Positions 1 to 10,220 of a stretch of 64,000 nt of DNA are shown here, one piece after another. Origin of the DNA: Bedellia somnulentella (lineage: Eukaryota; Arthropoda; Insecta; Lepidoptera; Bedelliidae). The notes under the pieces are model-generated. The model ran no database searches. It worked only from the letters and a program-made list of their open reading frames with translations, and was not told the origin of the DNA. The first letter of the stretch is position 1, and every line of letters starts with the position of its first letter. The stretch spans positions 13,813,970 through 13,877,969 of the forward strand of contig OY755186.1 in assembly GCA_963576735.1 (NCBI GenBank), read 5' to 3'. A program made the position numbers and the translations under genes.

Positions 1-1
1 G

Positions 2-2995
2 CAACCATCTGTTTATTTACCGCATCATGCAGTTGTTAAGGAAGAGAAAGAAACAACCAAAGTACGCGTGGTTTTCAACGCATCTCAGAAAGGCTACAAC
101 AACGTGTCCTTGAATGATGAACTTTTGGTAGGACCCACTTTACAAGAAGATATTAGAAATATAATAATGCGGTGGAGAATGAAGAAAATTTGTTTCGTGA
201 CTGATATACAGAAAATGTACAGACAAATTGAAGTCCATCGACAAGATCAAGATTTGCAACGGATCCTGTGGCGCAACAACGTAGATCATCCTATCAAAGA
301 CTACAGAATGAAAAGAGTGACTTTTGGCACAGCCTCAGCACCATATTTAGCCGTAAAGACACTCCAGAAGGTATCCCAAGATGAAGGCAACCAGTTTCCA
401 GACGCAACTAGAGTCATTCAAGAAGATTGCTATATGGATGACATTATGTCGGGTAACGAGACAGTACAAGAAGCCATTAGAAACGCCAAAGAAGTCCAAA
501 CCATACTGAAAAGCGCAGGATTCATTCTACAAAAATGGTGTTCCAATAGCGCAGACTTTCTAGAACAATTCACTCAGGAAGAGAGAAGCGCCCATGTCAA
601 TCTTAATATAACACTGGATGGTACTATACGGGCTCTTGGTCTACAATGGAACATGGGCAAGGATATATTTCAATATGAACTCAATCTACCGGAACTGAAT
701 GAAATTATAACAAAAAGATCAATCTTAGCTGATATACAACGTCTCTTCGATCCTCTGGGCTGGCTAGCTCCATCCATTCTACAAGCAAAAATATTTATAC
801 AAGCCCTATGGTTGGAAGGTATAACCTGGGATGAAGAAGTAAATGAAGTAATTGCTACAAGGTGGAGAGAGTTAAGAAAAAGCTTTGAATTTTTACCTAA
901 GTATGAAATCAGAAGATGGTTGAATACAAACCAGAGACATTTAGAAAATATAACTATCCACGGATTTTGTGATGCTTCGGAACAGGGTTACGCAGCCGTT
1001 GCCTATCTTAGAGTGAAAACTGAAGATGGAGAAGTGAAAACAAACATAATAGCAGCGAAAACTAGAGTTGCGCCCATCAAACCTCTTTCCTTACCTCGAT
1101 TAGAGCTATGTGGAGCCGTCTTGCTTGCCAACCTTCTAAAGCAGATCCAGGAAGCTATGAGAATACCGAATAGTCAAATATATGCATGGACAGATTCTAC
1201 AATAGTTCTTTCATGGTTGTTTGGGAACCCATTGAGATGGAATACCTATGTCAGAAACCGAGTTGTCGAGGTTTTAGATAATATCGGCAATAGCAATTGG
1301 TATCATGTTGTATCTCGTGAAAATCCAGCAGATGTCGCATCAAGAGGTGAATCACTAGAAACCTTAATGGAGAATTTTATGTGGTGGCAGGGTCCAAAAT
1401 GGCTACAAAATCATAATTTCAAGTACAGCCGGCCTGATAACTGTGTTACTAATCTGGAGCGAAGGCAAGACTTGAAAGTGAATACTACAATTACAACTGA
1501 ATTGGAAGATAAATCGTTAGCCAAAAGATTTGAAGAATTCGATACACTTACAGAACTGTTAATCACTATAACACACTGCCGCAGATTCTTGAATTGGAAA
1601 AACAATAATGGACCTAAGCCTATAAATACCTATGAATTGAACGAAGCCCTCAAAACGTGTGTGAAAATGGCGCAAAGAGTTTTCACCGAAGAAGTACAAT
1701 ACTTGAAAGAAAAAAGAAATTTAAGAAAAGATAATAGATTGAAATCATTACAACCGTACCTTGATCAAGATGATATCCTAAGAGTGGGCGGTAGACTTCG
1801 CCACTCTGTGTTACAAGAAGATGAGAAACATCCTATTATTCTAGATAGTGACCACGCACTTACCAAATTGATTGTAGATGAGGCTCATAAGAAGACATTA
1901 CACGGTGGCTGTCAGATGATGCTAGGCTATTTAAGAACTAAATATTGGATTATGAAGGCAAGAAAAGTTGTGAAAAAAACTATACATAATTGTTTAGTCT
2001 GTGCGAAGCATGATGCGAGAAGTCGAGCTCAATTAATGGGTGATGTACCTAAAGTAAGAGTCACTCCAGCCAGAGCATTTCTTCATAGTGGAGTAGACTT
2101 TGCTGGTCCATATTCAATACTGATGTCACGTGGAAGAGGAGCAAAATCAACAAAAGCCTACATCGCCTTGTTTGTGTGTATGAGCACCAAGGCTATTCAC
2201 TTAGAGCTGGTAGGAGATTTAACATCAGAAGCATTTGTCGGAGCCTTTCGACGCTTTGTAGCTAGAAGAGGACGCTGTACAGATTTATGGAGTGATCAGG
2301 GCAGAAATTTTGTTGGAGCCAATCGTGAACTAACAGAATCATTCATAGAAATAAAGTCCAAATTTGAAAGTGATATCGCTCAGTTATTAGCTACTGATGG
2401 AACCCAATGGCATTTCGTTCCAGCTTATAGCCCACATATGGGTGGCCTCTGGGAAGCTGGGATCAAATCATTGAAGCATCATTTAAAAAGGATCCTAACT
2501 TCTCACGTTACATATGAAGAAATGACGACTTTATTATGTCAGATTGAAGCGTGTCTAAACTCCAGACCTCTCTGTCCACTAGAAGATGCAGATTCTACAG
2601 ATACGGAACCGTTGACACCCGGTCATTTTTTGATTGGTGAATCCACGCTCGTTGTGCCTACCCTAGAATTGAAAGACGTAAAAACTAGTCACTTATCACG
2701 ATGGCAGTACTTGCAAAAATTACTTACAAATTTTTGGAACCGTTGGCAAAACGAATATTTATCAAGAATGCAACAGAGACCCAAGTGGCTAAAACGGGTC
2801 CCAGAATTTGAAGTTGGCAATATTGTTCTCATCAAGTGTGACCACCTTCCGCCAGGAAAATGGATGATGGGAAGAATAATGGAAAAACACCCGGGCACCG
2901 ATGGGGTTACAAGAGTTTATAGTGTTTCTTATGGTGGGAGTGTAGTGAAAAGATCAGCTAACAAACTATGTCCATTGCCTATTAATATTTTTTAA
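2..2995 (+). CDS. BEL/Pao retrotransposon Pol (RT, RNase H, integrase), 5' end outside window
   Basis: The frame is open from base 2, upstream of the first Met at 68, so the protein continues off the left edge. Counting from that Met: reverse transcriptase with YMDD at residues 122-125, RNase H around 300-390 (CDASEQG near 301, then an AWTDST block), an integrase zinc region (LHGG followed by CLVCAKH) and the integrase core with D677, D743 and E796. The C-terminal end carries the usual integrase tail. The arrangement and motifs fit Pao/BEL Pol, whose gag and protease would lie to the left. There is no internal stop or frameshift in nearly 3 kb, unlike every other pol in this window, so this copy may be young or still competent. 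The stop at 2993-2995 precedes about 420 bases of 3' region and an LTR. Confidence 0.95.
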   Translation, partial: QPSVYLPHHAVVKEEKETTKVRVVFNASQKGYNNVSLNDELLVGPTLQEDIRNIIMRWRMKKICFVTDIQKMYRQIEVHRQDQDLQRILWRNNVDHPIKDYRMKRVTFGTASAPYLAVKTLQKVSQDEGNQFPDATRVIQEDCYMDDIMSGNETVQEAIRNAKEVQTILKSAGFILQKWCSNSADFLEQFTQEERSAHVNLNITLDGTIRALGLQWNMGKDIFQYELNLPELNEIITKRSILADIQRLFDPLGWLAPSILQAKIFIQALWLEGITWDEEVNEVIATRWRELRKSFEFLPKYEIRRWLNTNQRHLENITIHGFCDASEQGYAAVAYLRVKTEDGEVKTNIIAAKTRVAPIKPLSLPRLELCGAVLLANLLKQIQEAMRIPNSQIYAWTDSTIVLSWLFGNPLRWNTYVRNRVVEVLDNIGNSNWYHVVSRENPADVASRGESLETLMENFMWWQGPKWLQNHNFKYSRPDNCVTNLERRQDLKVNTTITTELEDKSLAKRFEEFDTLTELLITITHCRRFLNWKNNNGPKPINTYELNEALKTCVKMAQRVFTEEVQYLKEKRNLRKDNRLKSLQPYLDQDDILRVGGRLRHSVLQEDEKHPIILDSDHALTKLIVDEAHKKTLHGGCQMMLGYLRTKYWIMKARKVVKKTIHNCLVCAKHDARSRAQLMGDVPKVRVTPARAFLHSGVDFAGPYSILMSRGRGAKSTKAYIALFVCMSTKAIHLELVGDLTSEAFVGAFRRFVARRGRCTDLWSDQGRNFVGANRELTESFIEIKSKFESDIAQLLATDGTQWHFVPAYSPHMGGLWEAGIKSLKHHLKRILTSHVTYEEMTTLLCQIEACLNSRPLCPLEDADSTDTEPLTPGHFLIGESTLVVPTLELKDVKTSHLSRWQYLQKLLTNFWNRWQNEYLSRMQQRPKWLKRVPEFEVGNIVLIKCDHLPPGKWMMGRIMEKHPGTDGVTRVYSVSYGGSVVKRSANKLCPLPINIF

Positions 2996-3418
2996 GACTA
3001 GTATTAGATATATTTTAAACATAAATTTGGTGTTATGTAGGAATCTTAATTATAAAAGTTTTTTTCACTACTTAGTATAAAAAATATATATTCAAAAATT
3101 GCAACACTTGTTTGTCAGACTATAGTTATTCATTTTATAACATATCGTAATGTAATTTTTCAACTTACCTTAAAGAAATAAAATAAGTGTTTTGGAATTG
3201 AAGTAAAGCTTTAATTATTCAAGTTATTCATACAAATTACCTAAGCCTGTGTTTAAATCTAATTTTGTAAGTTTATGTTACACAGCAGTATCATGTTTAG
3301 ATAAAAATGAAATTTAATTGGCTGGTGTATAACATGTCCGTTTCTCATTCATTATTCAGTGCTTAGTATTAATTTACAATTGTTTAGAAAAGGACTAGAG
3401 GTCCTTTGGTGGCCGGCA
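2996..3418 (+). other. BEL element 3' untranslated region
   Basis: AT-rich non-coding stretch between the Pol stop and the 3' LTR. No reading frame of note. The last bases before the LTR (around 3395-3418) are relatively purine-rich with GGTGGCCGGC, which fits the polypurine-tract position of BEL elements. Assignment rests on position. Confidence 0.7.
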
Positions 3419-3598
3419 TGTTTTGTATTATAAGGTAGTTAGAAATAATTATGTCAACGTATTTTGAGAGTGTATTCGTTTTCAATATAAGGTTGGTTTG
3501 TTGCTTTAAACATTCAGTCTTAGTCAATAAATCACACAAAAATCATATCCGTGTTTTAGTTGAACCGACAAGCAAAAAGGAACTTTATCACCCAAACA
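3419..3598 (+). repeat. 3' LTR of the BEL/Pao element
   Basis: Begins TGTTTTGT directly after GGTGGCCGGCA and ends about AACA at 3598, where LINE-Z coding sequence starts. At about 180 bp it is short but in range for BEL. The partner LTR is outside the window, so the ends and target duplication could not be confirmed. Confidence 0.65.
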
Positions 3599-3996
3599 GG
3601 GACCATTCCTCAGTAAATGAGGAACGCCGATATCATTACCTTGTATAAAAGCAAAGAAGACAGAGGCGATTGTAATAACTACAGGGGCATATCTTTATTG
3701 GTTATCGCGGGAAAGGCATTTGCAAAAGTTTTTCTAGGAAGATTAGACACTTTAGCCGCTCGGATTTACCCGGAATCTCAGTGTGGGTTCAGAGCTGACC
3801 GTTCGCCCAATGATATATATTTACTCTTAGGCAACATCAAGAGAAATGCCGCGAACATCGTGTGCCGTTCTATATGGCCTTCGTGGATTTAAATAAGTCA
3901 TTTGACACCGTGAGCTGATAAGGGCTATATGAAGTACTGACCAGAATAGGGTGCCCTCCAATACTTCTATTAATCATCACGTCCTTCCATGATAAA

Positions 3997-4118
3997 TTAA
4001 CGGCGCCTGAAACCTGTATATTCGCATTCGCATCCGCATTCGCGAATGTGAACAACAGATATTCGCATTCGCATTCGTATTCGCGAATGCTTAAAAACTG
4101 ACATTCGTTACATCTCTA
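3997..4118. mobile_element. Short hAT-like non-autonomous insert with ATTCGC repeats
   Basis: A 122-bp insert splits the LINE-Z RT ORF. It is flanked by ATGATAAA (3989-3996) and ATGATAAT (4119-4126), an 8-bp duplication with one mismatch. The right end read inward (TAGAGATGTAACGAATG) resembles hAT termini. The left end does not match it well. The interior is iterated ATTCGC with two TTCGCGAA palindromes. Superfamily assignment is tentative. Confidence 0.45.
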
Positions 4119-4308
4119 ATGATAATATGAACAGCTCAGTAATCTATGATAGAGAGAGATCAGCGTCCTTTGGTGTTAACCGCGGCGTAAGACAGGGCTG
4201 TGTGCTTGCGCCTACGCTTTTTGGTATCTTCTTCTCGGCACTACTTCTGACTGCGTTCGAAGATTGTGATGTCGGAGTACATCTGCATACTAGAAAGGAT
4301 GGAAAACT

Positions 4309-5176
4309 ATTTATTTATTTATTTATTTGGATAAACAACAGCGATATACTACAATAATCTTAAATATAATATTACTAATACTAGGTAAGCATACCGCCTT
4401 AAACGTTCATCACTAAGACACAATGATATATTTAAAAAGTGAAACATTAAAAAGGTACAATAACAAAGCTATACATACTAAAAATCTTAATACAATAAAA
4501 GTAGTAAGTCTTATATAATTTCATTTAAAATTTTCCTAATTGCTCCCTGATTCTTATTAAAAATATCCACTGGCAAAAACCTTTCATTATGTGAATGGCA
4601 TATTCTGTACAACGGTGACCGTCGGCCAGAATTTGTGCGAGTTGTTGGGAGATAGAATAGTTTGGTTGGATGGTGGCGTGGTGTTGCTGTGCGAGGTACT
4701 AGGTAACTAATCTCATTTACGAGATCTGGACAGTCGTATAGGTTATTGCAAATATTAAATAGTGTCATTTCATCAGATATTGCGCGTCTACAAGACAATT
4801 TCTTTAAATTGTAGACTTCTAAAAGATTGTCGTAAGATATTTTAGTATGGGTGAGCCTGTAATGAATTGACTTTAAAGCTTTTTTCTGGATAGATTCTAA
4901 TTTATCTGAATAAACCGCGTAGAAAGGGTTCCAGACCACAGAAGCGTATTCAAGCTGTGATCTGACAAGTGTTTTGAATAGCATTAGAAGGGTTTTCGGT
5001 TGTTTAAATGATCTGCTTATTCTCAAAATAAAGCCAAGCATCTGATAGGCTTTCGTGCAAATATTTTCAATATGGTGTTCAAAGGTTAATTTCTCATCAA
5101 ATAGTATTCCTAGATCCTTAATTGAAGAAACTTTTTCAACCGTATGACCGCCAATATTATACGTATATTGAATTAT
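4309..5176 (-). pseudogene. LINE J1 copy 1: jockey/CR1-like ORF2 C-terminus and 3' UTR
   Basis: 5'-truncated LINE in antisense to LINE-Z. The frame 5173 to 4511 encodes the post-palm region of a LINE RT: a DLGILFDEKLTFEHHI block, then LVRSQLEYASVVWNP and the C-terminal domain, ending at a stop at 4511. Its 3' UTR runs to a run of TTTA units at 4309-4332, which on the minus strand is an AATAAA-like tail. The same protein sequence recurs in plus orientation at 29800-30485. The frame is intact, but the catalytic palm is absent, so the copy is dead. Confidence 0.88.
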
Positions 5177-5294
5177 AAGTAAGTATATTGAAAGGCAAAT
5201 GTCATACTATATGTATGACATTTGCCTTTTTCGTGTGTGACAGATGTGGCAAGAAATACCGCGCAGCCATAGGGCTCTACAGAAACCAACGGCG

Positions 5295-6147
5295 CACTAT
5301 GGTCCAAACGGGTAAGGATCGTCTCAAAAATAGGGGTTACAAAAGTCAGATAATTCTCTTATACCCGAAGGTCGCGGGTTCAAACCCCGCCAGTGTCGAA
5401 ATTTTTCTTTCCTTTAATAACATCTTTTATTTATGAGTAATAATCCCCACATGAGGAATTCATGTCAAAAAACATTAAATTAAGTCAGATAACAGTTGTT
5501 TTTTTTTGATAAACGTGAAATGGGATGTATAGTTTACGATTACCTACATTCAATAATTTAGCTTCCATATTCGCCTATCTATAGCTACATAAAGATATGC
5601 GTTATAATATAACTATGCCAAGTAGGGAGCTGTCAAAGTCAAGTTTCCAAACGAAGTTTTCTTTTTAGGTATCAATCATACATACAAGTGTTGTATATTT
5701 TAAAAAAGGGAATGTTATACTGTACTAGAAAAAGAAAAAAAAACTTAAAATATTTTACAAAAATTGTGTAATAACTGTTTGAAAAAGATGTTTTTTTTTC
5801 AATGCTTAAAGTTACCGCTGTTTCCCGACGTTGATATTTTAAATTCTTCACATGCCTTAGGTAATTAAAATAATAGGCCATAAAAAAATCCTGCCCATGT
5901 CTGCACCTTTTGTAACAAAACGCATTCTCATGAATGATGATTTTTTCTTCATTTTGTATGAAAATTCTGCAATTTACGTTTTTTGTTCTAAATAACTTGA
6001 AGAATTATTATTAGAACAACATGAAACTTAATTAGGGGTTAAAACTTAACTGTTCAAAAACATTTATGCCAAATCACAAGTTGATACTATCCTGAATAAC
6101 AAAATTATAGATTTTTGAGATGATTCATACCCGTTTGGACCATAGTG
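5295..6147. mobile_element. Transib-like non-autonomous DNA transposon with RSS-like ends
   Basis: Both termini begin CACTATGGTCCAAACGGGTA as inverted repeats, and the element is flanked by an exact 5-bp duplication CGGCG at 5290-5294 and 6148-6152. A CACWATGG terminus plus a GC-rich 5-bp duplication is the Transib signature. At each end the heptamer CACTATG is followed by 23 bases and then CAAAAATAG (left) or CAAAAATCT (right), like a 23-RSS. There is no transposase frame in the 853 bp, which also hold SINE-C at 5354-5481. It interrupts the zinc-finger end of LINE-Z. Confidence 0.8.
5354..5481 (+). mobile_element. SINE-C, 5'-truncated copy
   Basis: Contains the 3' half of a tRNA-like unit, with the B box in GGTCGCGGGTTCAAACCCCG, ending in CAGTGTC, followed by the family tail CGAAATTTTTCTTTCCTTTA. 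Flanked by an exact 11-bp duplication AAGTCAGATAA at 5343-5353 and 5482-5492, so it was inserted into the Transib-like element by target-primed reverse transcription. Other copies: 38406, 41253, 42777. Confidence 0.85.
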
Positions 6148-6204
6148 CGGCGGTGCGCCAACCCGTAACCCATGAGCGCGAGCGCTGCAACAAACATCTG
6201 CAAC

Positions 6205-7495
6205 AGATGCTGTGACCAATGATGATTTCGCACTTAATGTACATGTACAATGTAGGATACCTACCTGGTAGGGTAAATTGATTTTGTATGTATTACCATT
6301 TAAAACGTTAGGCGATAGATATATATTGTTAAGATTGTAATAATCAGAGATAGATAGTAGGGTAATTTAATTTTGTTTGTCTGGCACCGACTCAGTTATT
6401 AATTTAAGAGAATTTAAAGTATCGTATTTCCGGTATTTCTATTATCGTATGAATTGGAGATTTTGGCACATTGCACAGTATTAGATAGGCTCAACCATAT
6501 GTAACTTTACATTGTTCTTGAAATTCCTCGAAAGGCGATGATCTACAATTCTACATCTTGACTCAAACGTTCACGCCGAATATCCCCGAAGGGGTTAGCA
6601 GAGGTACTAATACTTCTGAACATCACGTGACATTGTCACCTGCTGTTCAGAGTATCTACGATTTGCTTGGAAAGTGTATGCACATGATTGTGAGTATCGA
6701 CAGTCCCCTCGATTTCCTGGGATGTCATCATTAGATCCTGGTCTCATGGTACTTTCTCGTTAACAATAACATAACAACAAATATATGGTCGAATTGAGAA
6801 CACTCTTTATTTTGAAGTTGGTTAAAAAGAAATGTTTAGTGAACCTGTACTTCTCTTCATAAAAGCTACGAAGAGGAGTGTAATCTATATATTAATGATT
6901 GAGGATCACCTAATGATTGAGGACCTACACCTTCCATCATCAGCTCAGCAGCATGACATTAAGATTTCCAGAAGCAAATGCCAATATCACCTGAGAAAAT
7001 ATGTAAAACGCGGTACAGGTGCCTACAAAATTTGAGGGTTCCCCTCAATTTCTAAAGGATCTTATCATCAAACCCTTATATCCTCATCATATTACCATTC
7101 CGGGAGTATCTTCTTTCTAAAACATAGCATAACATTTACTCACGGCTATAAATCCCTAGAAGGGGTAGCCAGAGCTAAAGAATTAGAAATACCTCAGCCA
7201 CTTTTTGAAATTGAGTGGGGAAAAAATGGTAAAGTAAAGGTTGTTGGTGATGGGTCTCAAGCCGCATCGGTAAAAATCCCTTAAAAGCCCCAATACCGTT
7301 AGTCGCCTCTTACGTAAACCCATCGGTAGAAACGGGGTAGTGCTATTCTAAGCCGACACTACACGGCAACTAATCTTTCTAAAAAAATAATAATAATCAA
7401 AGTGGTTCATAAATAGCGAAGTAATAGGCGAACAAAAATAAAAAAATAAAAAAAATACGTGGATTGAGAACATTCCTTTTTTGAAGTCGGTTAAT
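6205..7495 (+). repeat. REP-X copy 1, interspersed repeat of unknown class
   Basis: Matches, in reverse complement, the block 62376-63653 over most of its length, with indels. One end (7470-7485) has TTGAAGTCGGTT, which corresponds to AACCGACTTCAA at 62384. A SINE-B body (about 6556-6655) is embedded at the same place in both copies, so it predates their divergence. SINE-A was inserted later at 7123. No coding frame is supported. The AACCGACTTC end is common in moth repeats, but I cannot assign a superfamily. Confidence 0.65.
7123..7373 (-). mobile_element. SINE-A copy inside REP-X
   Basis: About 251 bp in minus orientation, from the ACTCACGGCTATAAATCC end to the GTAGTGTCGGCTTAGAATAG head. 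Flanked by the 11-bp duplication TCTTTCTAAAA at 7112-7122 and 7374-7384. Sequence is close to the other full copies. Confidence 0.85.
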
Positions 7496-8090
7496 AAGCT
7501 CGTGAAAAGTTTTTCATCTTCACTAATACAAGCACATACATATACATTTTATAAGTGTGTATTGATGGTTATTATTGTAAAAAGCTTAAATGACAATCGG
7601 GAAGTCTTGGGATTGACTCCCGTGAGGGTTACAAACTAAATTTATAATATGGAACCCAGCTTATTGGTCTTGGCTCAGGAATCACTTGATTAACTTAAAA
7701 ATATGTTATTGCATATCACAAAAAAATTCAAAATTTCAGTACAAAGGAAAAAGTAAAATTGGCGGTCTTATCACTGAAAGCGATTTCTCGGAGACTACCC
7801 TATAGAGCGAGGAAGTTTGAGTTGAGACTTATCACAACCAACTTGCCGTGATATTTCTCGCTCAAATCTTGGCGTTCAATTTAGTTACTGTTTAAGTTGT
7901 GAGTTTCTAAGTAGAAACAATTTTCTCACTGTGTATGCGAACACGTAGTCAAATAATATTACGGTCTGAAATAAGTTTCATATTTATAATACAGTAACTT
8001 TTACAGAATTGCGCCCTAGGTAAAATCCGACTATTTAGGATATTAGTGAATTGTGAATATTTGACCAGATTTTTATATCAGTTAACTAAC
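7496..8090. other. Unassigned AT-rich spacer
   Basis: No coding frame, RNA gene or recognisable repeat was found here. Confidence 0.5.
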
Positions 8091-8452
8091 ATGATAGTCC
8101 AGTGGGTAGAACACCCGCCCGAAAACAGAAGGGCGTGAGTTCCAATCCTGGGTCGGGCCGACACCAATTTGTCTTTTCTAAAGTCATATGTGTGGTTAAT
8201 TTATCATGGTTGTTAACGGTGAGGGAAAACATCGTGAGGAAACCCACATGGCTGAGTTGTACTTAGTCATGTGACAGTGTATTCGTACAAAACGGCGATA
8301 GGCCTGCCCCCTATCACGTGAGTACACTGTCTAAGCAAAACGTGGGTACCTTCTCTGGACACTAGATGGCGCTGCCATGTGAGTTCAGAAATATTGGTAC
8401 CTCTGCCAACCCCTTCGGGGATAAACCGCATGAACGTTTATGTTATGTTATG
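8091..8452 (+). mobile_element. SINE-B full-length copy, tRNA-derived
   Basis: The head has tRNA-like promoter elements: TGATAGTCCAGTGGGTAGAA at the A-box position and GAGTTCCAATCCTGGG at the B-box position. A conserved body follows (TTTATCATGGTTGTTAACGG, then CACGTGAGTACACTGTC), and it ends CGTTTATGTTATGTTATG. The body matches copies at 19124, 28754, 31240 and 50566. The possible target duplication (GTTAACTAA against GTTTACTAA) is imperfect. Confidence 0.88.
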
Positions 8453-8800
8453 TATGTTGTTTACTAAATAGATAAAGTGTTTACAAAAACGTCGATGTTG
8501 TAAATTCTTAGTTTTATTGAAAATAGTATCTAAGCTGCGTCCAGCGATAAAAACCAATTTACACGGCTTACTAACTATATGATACCAACTATCATGAAAA
8601 TAATCTTGAACACGCTGAGGTAAAAGTTAGTTTCTTTTGTAAAAAAGCATAATTTTCTTTTTTCAGGATCAATAACCAATGATAACATCTTTTAATAACA
8701 TTTTTAGTTTGAAGTTTTTCTAACCTATAACAAATAAACGCACCCATTTCGAGCACAGAGAAACATGCTCTTACGGACGAAACTTACCTAGCTAGCCCGC

Positions 8801-8959
8801 GCCCTGATTACGTATCTTTTGGAACCACGATTGTGCCGCAAGTTGCAATATTGTCGCTGTCATAACTGTCAAATCACATACAAATATTTGACATTGACAG
8901 CGTTAATCTTGCAACTTGCGACACAATCGACGGTCGCTAGAGATACATAATCACGGGGC
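8801..8959. repeat. Small foldback MITE or hairpin
   Basis: Inverted arms of about 60 bp (8801-8863 and 8896-8959), sharing GTGATTAYGTATCT-type ends and an inner TTGCAAYWTTRWCGCTGTCA block, enclose a loop of about 30 bases. Arms differ by several substitutions and small indels. Resembles a palindromic MITE. No clear target duplication was found. Confidence 0.6.
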
Positions 8960-9895
8960 CGATCGCTGTTCCGGTGAAACAACAAGGCGCAATGCTACGA
9001 GTACAAGCAGCTGGTAGCGAAACTTGTAGATACTATTACTCGTAGCACCGGCACGCGTAGCAAGAATAACGCGGAAACGGACTATGAGCCATGCTTAACT
9101 TGAAACAAAACTTGTTCAGTTATTACCAGTGGTCGGAGTAGGTATATTGATTTTAGATACTTGCGTCATCATATCATAACATGGTCATGCATTTCTTCCG
9201 GAACGTACCGGAGTTTCCAAAAATTTGGTAAATAGAGTAATAAAATAAAAAACCATATGTAAGCAAACAAAATTGTTTATTGTTAATACAAACAATCATT
9301 ATTACAGTTTTATTAAAAATAATTATTTTTAATCCTCATCGGTTACAAGTTCTACATTTTGATTTTCTGTCTCTATACAATTAAAATAAATAACTATATT
9401 TTTTTCAATATTTTCTAATTTATAGGAGGACAAAAGACCCTGTTTGCCGGATGTCGTGTGTTGAAATGAATATTATTATTAAATCATTTTATACATGCTT
9501 AAGAGCTTATTCCATTACACTTTGTCGCTTCTGAATTCAGAAGTCCTTCGAAGTTACTGCCGCAGACGCTTGTTATTCCACTACACCGATTTCAGTTTCT
9601 GAATCATTCGCGAGCGCGCGATGATTGCGGGCGGTCGTACGAAATTGCTCCCGCCATTTTTCAAAACGCTCTCTATCGAACTCTCTTATGGACTATCCCA
9701 CTCTCATTCAATAAACGACGACACATTGCATCTATATATCTCTTTCGCTACTATACTTACATATATCCTATTCATGTACACAACCTTTTCCAAATATTTT
9801 TACGTCATATTTCACACAAAATATTAAATAAGCGGGAACTCCTATATGACTTAAAAATAAAAGCATATTTTTTAAAAAGTTTGCCGGGGTCGTAC
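8960..9895. other. Unassigned spacer
   Basis: No supported gene. A short open frame at 9621-9827 has no recognisable domain and lies in low-complexity AT sequence, so it is not called. A GC-richer patch around 9540-9650 is unexplained. Confidence 0.45.
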
Positions 9896-9899
9896 GAAG

Positions 9900-10220
9900 T
9901 GCCGATCGATAGTTTCAGCCTACCCCAATGAGAAATAATGAAGTGAGTATTTGTATGTAATTAAACGTATTTGCTTACCCCAATGGGAAATAATGGCGTG
10001 AGTATATGTATGCATGTATGTAATTATACGCTTGTGCCTACCCCCACGGGAAGTGATGGCGTGAGTATATGTATGCATATTTGAAACAATACGTATCTGC
10101 CTACCCCAAAAGGAAATAATGGCGGGAGTTTAAGTATGTATGTATGTAATAAAAATTATCTGCTTACCACAATCGGAAGTAACGGCGTGAGTATGAGTGT
10201 GTATGTAATTAAACGTTGTT
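9900..10220 (+). repeat. 63-bp tandem array derived from the LINE-T 3' end
   Basis: Five head-to-tail units, each with a TACCCC..GGGAA core, a GCGTGAGTATATGTATG-like stretch and a short AT link. Units 2, 3 and 4 start at 9972, 10035 and 10098, and unit 5 at 10161, so the spacing is exactly 63 bp; unit 1 is shorter and begins with the GATCGATAGT of a LINE-T tail. The array runs directly into the LINE-T ORF at about 10216. Units have diverged by about 10-20 percent by eye. Confidence 0.8.

Larger units (their letters stand above)
3599..6225 (+). pseudogene. LINE-Z: non-LTR retrotransposon RT ORF with C-terminal zinc finger, interrupted three times
   Basis: Remnant of one LINE ORF2. Segment 3602-3905 encodes RT motifs (NYRGISLL, then CGFRADRS), with a one-base shift near 3865 before a FVDLNKSFDT block. 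Segment 4127-4308 has GVRQGC and a LAPTLFGIFF block. After the J1 insertion, 5230-5294 encodes CDRCGKKYRAAIGLY, a CxxC finger of the type found at the C-terminus of this LINE group, and coding resemblance resumes at 6153-6215 after the Transib-like insert. The palm sequence between 4308 and 5180 is missing or displaced. The 5' side abuts the BEL LTR, so the BEL element probably landed in this LINE. Clade not certain (RTE- or CR1-like). Confidence 0.75.
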
